This document shows, one piece after another, positions 58,902-64,000 of a stretch of DNA of 64,000 nucleotides (the stretch's first letter is position 1; each line of letters begins with the position of its first letter). The notes beneath the pieces were generated by a model. It did no database searches, was not told the DNA's origin, and saw only the letters and a program-made list of their open reading frames with translations. Source of the DNA: Gp6-AA40 sp035496255 (GTDB taxonomy: Bacteria > Acidobacteriota > Vicinamibacteria > Vicinamibacterales > UBA2999); assembly GCA_035496255.1 (NCBI GenBank), contig DATJEU010000033.1, positions 1 through 64,000 on the forward strand, read 5' to 3'. A program made the translations under genes and the position numbers.

Positions 58902-59798
58902 ATGACGATCTCGTCGCGTCTTCGTCTGGCCTCACTGCTGGCGCTCGCCGTTGCCGTCGCGTTCGTATGCGCGGTGCGTCCGCTGCGCGCGCAAGGCTCC
59001 CGTGAGCGCACGATGTTCGTCAGCGCCGTCGACGCCAAAGGCGAGCCGGTCGAAGGCCTGCCGCCGGATGCGTTCATCGTCACCGAGGACGGCCGCCGGC
59101 GCGAGGTCCTGCACGTTTCCAAGGCGACCGAACCGATCGACATCGCGCTCCTGGTCGACACCAGTGCGGCCGCCGACCCGGTCGTCTCGTACATGCGCAC
59201 CGCGCTCGCGAGCTTCGTCACGACGATGGCCCCGGGGAACAAGATCGCCGTGATCAGGCTGGCGGAACGACCGACGATCGCGGTGGACTACACGAGCGAC
59301 GCGAAGCGGCTGTCCGAAGCCGTCAAGTTGTTCGCGATGCCGGCTAGCGGCATGACCTTCCTCGACGCGGTGGTCGAAACGTCGAACGGACTGGCGAAGC
59401 GCGAGACGCCGCGCGCGATGATCGTCGCGGTCATCACCGACGGCACCGAGTTCACCAGCCACGACTCGAAGCAGGCCGTCAAGGCCCTCACCGACGCGCG
59501 CGCCCAGCTCCACATCGTCGGCATCGGCCGGTTCGAGCATTCAGAGCAATACGACCTGCGGGAACGATCCTTCTTCATCGACGAAGGGCCACGGGCCAGC
59601 GGCGGTCAAATGGTGATGCTGCTCGCGCCGAACGCCCTCGACCAGGCGATGCAGCGGCTGGCGCGGGAGCTGTCGTCGCAATACCAGGTCGTCTACGGTC
59701 GCCCCGAATCGCTGATTCCACCCGAGAAGATCGAGATCGCCTCCGCGCGCGAGGGCATCACGATGCGCGGCACGCCGTCGCGCGAGGACAAGCGGTGA
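58902..59798 (+). CDS. VWFA-type protein with degenerate metal site
   Basis: A signal peptide is followed by a von Willebrand A fold of the type common in Acidobacteriota. The metal-binding motif DxSxS reads DTSAA (residues 86-90), so its last Ser is lost and metal binding is weakened. ITDGTEFTSHDSK contains the Asp of the second metal loop. The C-terminal LARELSSQYQVVYGRPE is typical. Its stop overlaps the GTG of the next gene by four bases. Confidence 0.82.
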   Translation: MTISSRLRLASLLALAVAVAFVCAVRPLRAQGSRERTMFVSAVDAKGEPVEGLPPDAFIVTEDGRRREVLHVSKATEPIDIALLVDTSAAADPVVSYMRTALASFVTTMAPGNKIAVIRLAERPTIAVDYTSDAKRLSEAVKLFAMPASGMTFLDAVVETSNGLAKRETPRAMIVAVITDGTEFTSHDSKQAVKALTDARAQLHIVGIGRFEHSEQYDLRERSFFIDEGPRASGGQMVMLLAPNALDQAMQRLARELSSQYQVVYGRPESLIPPEKIEIASAREGITMRGTPSREDKR

Positions 59799-60775
59799 TT
59801 CGGCGGATGGTCCTCGGGCTGCTGGTGGCGGTCACGCCCGCGGCGCTCGCGGCACAGCAACAACCGGCGCCAGCGGTTCCGGCCCCGGCGCCAGCGGCAC
59901 AAGCGCCCGCAGCCCAGGGGCGGCCGCAGCAGCCGTCGTTTCGCGCCGGCATCGACATCGTCTCCCTCAACGTGACGGTGACCGATTCGCAGGGTCACTA
60001 CGCCACGGACCTGGATCAGCCCGACTTCTCCGTGTTCGAGGACGGCGTCAAGCAGGAGATCTCGTTCTTCACGCGGCGGCAGCAGCCGATCGCGCTGTCG
60101 CTGCTGCTGGACAGCAGCGCCAGCATGGAGGACAAGATCGGTACGCTGCAGACCGCGGCCACCTCGTTCGTGCGCCGCCTCAGGCCCAATGATCTCGGCC
60201 AGGTCATCGACTTCGACACGCGCGCCGAGATGCGCCAGGATTTCACGACGAATCACAGCCTGCTCGAGGCCGCCATCCAGCAGACGGCCGCAGGAGGCTC
60301 CACGGCGCTGTACAACGCCATCTACATCGCGCTCAAGGAGCTCAAGAAGATCAAGGCCGTCAACGAAGAGGACGTGCGTCGTCAGGCACTCGTCGTCTTC
60401 TCCGATGGCGAAGACACCTCCAGCCTCGTGTCGTTCGACGAGGTACTGGATCTGGCCAAGCGCTCGGAGACCGGGATCTACACCATCGCGCTGCGCGGCG
60501 CCGACACGCAGACCAAGGGGTTCCGCGAGGCGGAATACGTGATGCGGACGCTGGCGCAGGAGACCGGCGGGCGGTCGTTTTTCCCGGCCAGGATCGACGA
60601 TCTGGCCGGCGTCTATTCACAGATCGCCGACGAACTCGCCAGCCAGTACACGATCGGGTACGTCTCGAAGAACACGCGGCGCGACGGCACCTTCCGCCGG
60701 GTCGTCGTCCAGGTTGCGCGGCCCGGGGTGGCGCCCCGCACCAAGCTGGGGTACTACGCCCCCACAGCACGTTGA
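59795..60775 (+). CDS. VWFA-related acidobacterial-type protein
   Basis: A 326-residue secreted protein with a Pro/Ala/Gln-rich N-terminal stretch, then an Ig-like strand segment (VTVTDSQGHYATDLDQPDFSVFEDGV) and a VWFA domain whose metal site is intact (DSSAS, residues 106-110; FSDGEDTSS further on). The end ADELASQYTIGYVSKN is typical of the TIGR03436 family of Acidobacteriota. It is translated by coupling with the neighbour upstream. Probably binds protein ligands in the periplasm. Confidence 0.85.
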   Translation: MIRRMVLGLLVAVTPAALAAQQQPAPAVPAPAPAAQAPAAQGRPQQPSFRAGIDIVSLNVTVTDSQGHYATDLDQPDFSVFEDGVKQEISFFTRRQQPIALSLLLDSSASMEDKIGTLQTAATSFVRRLRPNDLGQVIDFDTRAEMRQDFTTNHSLLEAAIQQTAAGGSTALYNAIYIALKELKKIKAVNEEDVRRQALVVFSDGEDTSSLVSFDEVLDLAKRSETGIYTIALRGADTQTKGFREAEYVMRTLAQETGGRSFFPARIDDLAGVYSQIADELASQYTIGYVSKNTRRDGTFRRVVVQVARPGVAPRTKLGYYAPTAR

Positions 60776-61599
60776 ACCTCGTCCTCCTCGTTCTCTACGC
60801 GACCGCATTCGTCGTCTACGCCATGCACTTTGCGCGGCGCAAGCCCGCCGTCGGACGCGCGGCCACGACCGTCCTCCTGTTCGCTGCGATCGTCCACACC
60901 TTCGTCGTCGGGATGCAGACGATGGAGGTCAGGCATGTGCCGGTAACGAACGCGTCGGCCGCGATCTCCACGTGCGTGTGGCTGTTGACGCTGTCCTACC
61001 TCTATCTCGAGCTCTCGACCGACGAGCGATCGATGGGCGTCTTCATTCTTCCGATCATCGTTGCGCTGCAGATCATCCCGACGGTGAGTCCCGGCATAGA
61101 GAACCCGAATCCCGTCTTCGAGAGCAAGTGGTTCTGGGTGCACATCTCGTCGCTGCTGTTCGCGTATGCGAGCTTCGCACTCGCCTGCGTGCTCGGGCTC
61201 ACCTACATGCTGCAGTTCAAGGAGATCAAGAAAAAGCACCTCGGCTACCTGTACACGCGCCTGCCGTCGCTGCAGATTCTCGACGACATGAACAGCAGGG
61301 CGGTCGTGATCGGCTGGGTGTTCCTGACTGTCGGCGTCGTGGTGGGCTACATCTGGGCGGCACAGGCAAGCGTGACACTGCCCGACGATCGGAACCTGCG
61401 GGCCATGTCGCTCGCGGATCCGAAGGTATTTGGCGCCGTCCTGACGTGGGCGGTGTATTCGTTTGCGATGTTCGCGCGGCAGCGACTGGGCTGGAACGGA
61501 CGACGGGCCGCCTGGCTGTCGGCGGTCGGATTCGTCATCATCCTGCTCAACTTCGTGCCGGTCAGCTACTTCGTCCAGACCAGCCACACGTTCCAATGA
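60772..61599 (+). CDS. ccsA: CcsA/HemX-type cytochrome c assembly protein
   Basis: A 275-residue membrane protein with eight helices starting at a TTG that overlaps the VWA stop. WFWVHISSLLFAYASFALACV carries the conserved WxxH-type heme site, and MNSRAVVIGWVFLTVGVVVG and YSFAMFARQ follow the CcsA/HemX pattern. It handles heme for c-type cytochromes or, as HemX, tunes HemA levels in Bacillus; its location right before hemA allows either. The window's multiheme cytochromes would need such a factor. Confidence 0.85.
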   Translation: MNLVLLVLYATAFVVYAMHFARRKPAVGRAATTVLLFAAIVHTFVVGMQTMEVRHVPVTNASAAISTCVWLLTLSYLYLELSTDERSMGVFILPIIVALQIIPTVSPGIENPNPVFESKWFWVHISSLLFAYASFALACVLGLTYMLQFKEIKKKHLGYLYTRLPSLQILDDMNSRAVVIGWVFLTVGVVVGYIWAAQASVTLPDDRNLRAMSLADPKVFGAVLTWAVYSFAMFARQRLGWNGRRAAWLSAVGFVIILLNFVPVSYFVQTSHTFQ

Positions 61600-61642
61600 G
61601 ACGCCAGGGTTCGACGACACACGGCGTCACCAGGGCGACGTG

Positions 61643-62935
61643 ATGCACCTGTTCCTGCTCGGAGTGAGCCACCGGACGGCGCCCGTCGAACTGCGGGAGC
61701 GGCTCGACTTCTCGAGCCGCGACGTGGGAGCCGCGGTGGAAGCGCTCGCGCAGCGGCCGTCGGCGACCGAGACGGTCGTGCTCTCGACGTGCAATCGCTC
61801 CGAGATCTACGTCGCCAGCGGCGATCCCGAACGGGCGCGTGACGACGTCATCGCGTTCCTGGCGGACTATCACCACCTTCCCGGCGACGCGTTCGTGCCG
61901 CACCTGTTCACGAGCCGCGACCAGGATGCGGCACGCCACTTGTTCCGGGTGGCCGCAGGCCTCGACTCGATTGTCGTCGGCGAGCCGCAAATCCTCGGAC
62001 AGGTCAAGGACGCTTACAAGGCGGCCTCGCTCCGGCACTGCACGGGGCCGTTGTTGAACGCCGCGTTCGACTGGGCGTTCAAGGTGGGCAAGCGGGTGCG
62101 CACCGAAACCGCAGTCGGCCGCGGGGCCGTGTCGATCGCGTATGCGGCTCTGTCGCCGGCGCGCAAGATCTTCGGGAAGCTGCAGGGACGCCGCGTGCTC
62201 GTCGTCGGTGCCGGCGAGATCAGCACGGCACTGGCGCAGCACCTGCGCACCGAGGGCGTCGCGGACATCGCGATCACCAGCCGGACGGCGGCCGGCGCTG
62301 AGGAACTGGCGGCCGCCGTCGGCGGCCATGCCGTACCGTGGGATCAGATGCCCGCCGCGCTCGGCCACGCCGACATCATCGTCACGGCCACCGGCGCCCA
62401 ACGGCCGATCATCACGCGCGCGCACGTGCAGGCGGTGATGCGCGGCAAACGTACCGATCCGCTGTTCATCGTCGACCTTGCCGTGCCGCGCGACGTCGAA
62501 GCCGCGGTCGCGGAATTCGAACAGGTGTTCCTCTACAACGTCGACGACCTGCAGAGCATCATCGAAGAGAACCTGGAGCGGCGGCGGGCGGAAATCGAGC
62601 GTGCCGAAGTGATCGTCGCCGAGGAAGCGGCCAGGTTTACCGCGTGGCAGCGATCGCGCGCGGCGGTACCGACCATTCGCGCACTGCGTGAACACTTCGA
62701 ATCGATCCGGCGCGCCGAGCTCCTGCGCCTCAGAGGAAAGCTTGGCGGGCTGCCGCCCGAGGCCGGCGACAAGGTCGACGAAATCACGCGCCTGATGATC
62801 GAGAAGCTGCTGCTCGAACCTACCGAGCAGTTGAAGGCGCTGCCCGACGAAGAAACGCAGGCCGCCTATACCGAAGCGCTCAACCGGCTGTTCGGCCTCC
62901 GCGGCGAAGCCCCGGTGCCGCGCGAAGACGAGTGA
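61643..62935 (+). CDS. hemA: Glutamyl-tRNA reductase
   Basis: HemA reduces glutamyl-tRNA to glutamate-1-semialdehyde, the first step of C5 tetrapyrrole synthesis. The active Cys50 lies in VLSTCNRSEIYV, the tRNA- and NADPH-binding blocks are GEPQILGQVKDAY and VLVVGAGEISTAL, and a dimerisation helix ends the protein. An ATG at 61643 (MHLFLLGVSHRTAPVE) is the start; the longer frame overlaps ccsA. The 430-residue length is normal. hemC starts one base after its stop. Confidence 0.95.
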   Translation: MHLFLLGVSHRTAPVELRERLDFSSRDVGAAVEALAQRPSATETVVLSTCNRSEIYVASGDPERARDDVIAFLADYHHLPGDAFVPHLFTSRDQDAARHLFRVAAGLDSIVVGEPQILGQVKDAYKAASLRHCTGPLLNAAFDWAFKVGKRVRTETAVGRGAVSIAYAALSPARKIFGKLQGRRVLVVGAGEISTALAQHLRTEGVADIAITSRTAAGAEELAAAVGGHAVPWDQMPAALGHADIIVTATGAQRPIITRAHVQAVMRGKRTDPLFIVDLAVPRDVEAAVAEFEQVFLYNVDDLQSIIEENLERRRAEIERAEVIVAEEAARFTAWQRSRAAVPTIRALREHFESIRRAELLRLRGKLGGLPPEAGDKVDEITRLMIEKLLLEPTEQLKALPDEETQAAYTEALNRLFGLRGEAPVPREDE

Positions 62936-62936
62936 C

Positions 62937-63968
62937 GTGGCACATCTCAGGATCGGAACCAGGGGCAGTCAGCTTGCGCTGTGGCAGGCGAATGCCGTCG
63001 CCGCGCTGCTGCGCGACAAAGCCCACACGGCGTGCGAAGTCGTCGTCATCAAAACGACCGGCGATCGCCTGGCCGAAGCAAAGCTGTCGCAGATCGGCGG
63101 CAAGCGGCTGTTCGTCAAGGAAATCGAGGACGCACTGCTGGCCGGCGAGGTTGATCTCGCCGTTCACAGCAGCAAGGACATGCCGGCGGTATTGCCCGAG
63201 GGGCTGACGATCGCGGCCGTGCTGCCGCGCGAGGACGCGCGCGACGCGATCGTGCTACCGCAGCCTGCGGGCCCCCGCGGTGCTGCTTCCGAGAATGGAG
63301 CTTCCGGGAATGCAGGGGCATTCCAAGCGATCGTCGAACGACTCGGCCGCACACCGCACATCGGGACGAGCAGCGTGCGTCGCGTCGCTCAACTGACACG
63401 CCTGTTTCCGGGAGCACGGTTTGGTCCGATCCGCGGCAATCTCGACACGCGGCTGCGGAAACTCGACTCCGGTGACTTCGACGCCATCGTGCTCGCCTCA
63501 GCAGGGCTGCGCCGCCTCGGGCAAGGCAACCGCATTTCCGCCGCGCTGCCGATCGACGCGTGCGTACCGGCGCCAGGTCAGGGGATCGTCGCCGTCGAAA
63601 TTCGTGACGGCGACAGCACGACCGCATCGCTGCTGGCATCCATCAACGACGCGCAGGCCGCCATCGCACTCGAGGCCGAACGGGCGGTGGTACGGAAGCT
63701 GGGCGGCGGATGCCAGATGCCGATTGGTGCCTTCGCGGAAATCGGAGGCGGGGATCCACGGAGCGGTCCCGCCGGCTCGATCTCTGTCAGGGCCATCGTC
63801 GTCTCGACCGATGGCGCCCGCGCGGCGCACGCGGAGGTGATCGGCAGCGCCGACGAAGCCGATGCGGCCGGCGAAGCGGCGGCGGAACAACTGCTCGAGC
63901 GTGGCGCCGACACGATCCTCGCCGAGGTTCAGCGCCAGCAGGCCGCGGTCGAAGGGCTGCAGCCGTGA
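62937..63968 (+). CDS. hemC: Porphobilinogen deaminase (hydroxymethylbilane synthase)
   Basis: HemC links four porphobilinogens into hydroxymethylbilane. It starts at a GTG (MAHLRIGTRGSQLALWQANA). DLAVHSSKDMPAVLPEGL gives the substrate Asp/Lys, and Cys259 in LGGGCQMPIGAF carries the dipyrromethane cofactor. At 343 residues it is longer than the ~310 standard, mainly through an insertion near residues 110-130 (GASENGASGNAGAFQ) and a C-terminal tail. Confidence 0.95.
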   Translation: MAHLRIGTRGSQLALWQANAVAALLRDKAHTACEVVVIKTTGDRLAEAKLSQIGGKRLFVKEIEDALLAGEVDLAVHSSKDMPAVLPEGLTIAAVLPREDARDAIVLPQPAGPRGAASENGASGNAGAFQAIVERLGRTPHIGTSSVRRVAQLTRLFPGARFGPIRGNLDTRLRKLDSGDFDAIVLASAGLRRLGQGNRISAALPIDACVPAPGQGIVAVEIRDGDSTTASLLASINDAQAAIALEAERAVVRKLGGGCQMPIGAFAEIGGGDPRSGPAGSISVRAIVVSTDGARAAHAEVIGSADEADAAGEAAAEQLLERGADTILAEVQRQQAAVEGLQP

Positions 63969-64000
63969 CGCCCGCCGGCGACGATCGGCCTGACCCGAGC
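63965..64000 (+). CDS. Start of a following gene, truncated by the window (possibly hemD)
   Basis: A GTG overlapping the hemC stop (GTGA) opens a frame reading MTPAGDDRPDPS up to the window edge. In this operon order uroporphyrinogen-III synthase (hemD), alone or fused, often follows hemC, but twelve residues do not allow an assignment. Confidence 0.35.
   Translation, partial: MTPAGDDRPDPS

Noticed and set aside
1..64000. CRISPR arrays, transposases, integrases, phage genes
   Set aside because: No spaced direct repeats and no recognisable recombinase or phage protein were seen in any frame; the only integration sign is the tRNA-Glu 3'-end repeat.

Overview
The window looks like chromosomal DNA of a Gram-negative acidobacterium, most likely of the Vicinamibacteria (Luteitalea-like) branch. 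This is inferred from content, not from a database search. The DNA is G+C rich throughout. It encodes a large Oar-like TonB receptor with an N-terminal carboxypeptidase-regulatory domain, a VWFA protein of the acidobacterial TIGR03436 type, a sulfatase/TPR fusion, many small secreted proteins with regulatory-like domains, LptD (two membranes) and heme A synthesis genes (aerobic terminal oxidase). Genes are densely packed, with many 4-base start/stop overlaps and frequent GTG or TTG starts. There is no CRISPR array, transposase or integrase.

Layout. 1-430: two nearly identical 17-residue Lys/Ala peptides separated by a strong terminator. 409-10324: a HEAT/cyclophilin lipoprotein (minus strand), then a deoxynucleoside kinase, accD-folC-lptD, a frameshifted rfbB and an Rmd-like reductase. 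10356-16946: NatAB-like ABC exporter, radical SAM protein, ClpA-like unfoldase and a secreted protein. 17050-23294: TonB receptor, thiC under a TPP riboswitch, a cupin-type secreted protein and thioredoxin 2. 23295-30252: a Tat-signal protein, a PA2778/PA2779-like pair in which the peptidase carries a predicted outer-membrane barrel, a small kinase, a methyltransferase, two DUF4142 lipoproteins, carbonic anhydrase and a DinB-fold protein. 30285-35519: Kup potassium transporter, MscL with a zinc ribbon, a pentaheme cytochrome and a cytochrome/barrel fusion.

35971-44877: an overlapping trio of cupredoxin, HD-GYP sensor and barrel; a metallo-beta-lactamase/HupE pair; a proline-racemase-fold protein lacking both catalytic cysteines; and small membrane or secreted proteins. 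45117-46408: tRNA-Glu(CTC) whose last 16 bases are repeated 1.2 kb downstream, bracketing a cold-shock gene and a spermidine-synthase-like gene, as in an integration scar. 46553-53332: MarR/cupin divergent pair, an M23 peptidase, and a cupredoxin lipoprotein-ctaA-ctaB-DUF420 oxidase-assembly operon. 53339-56267: a degenerate sulfatase/TPR protein and a flippase-like membrane protein. 56286-58683: the F0 half of the ATP synthase (atpZ-atpI-atpB-atpE-atpF). 58902-end: two VWA proteins, then ccsA/hemX-hemA-hemC, the start of tetrapyrrole synthesis.

Functional themes are envelope biogenesis (LptD, nucleotide-sugar enzymes, M23 peptidase, flippase) and respiration (cytochromes, cupredoxins, heme A and heme synthesis, F0). 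Several families of intergenic inverted repeats are scattered between genes. The strongest leads for new biology are the 17-residue peptide pair, the tRNA-Glu repeat-bounded mini-island, the cytochrome/barrel plus pentaheme pair, the cupredoxin/HD-GYP/barrel trio, and enzyme-fold proteins that have lost their catalytic residues.
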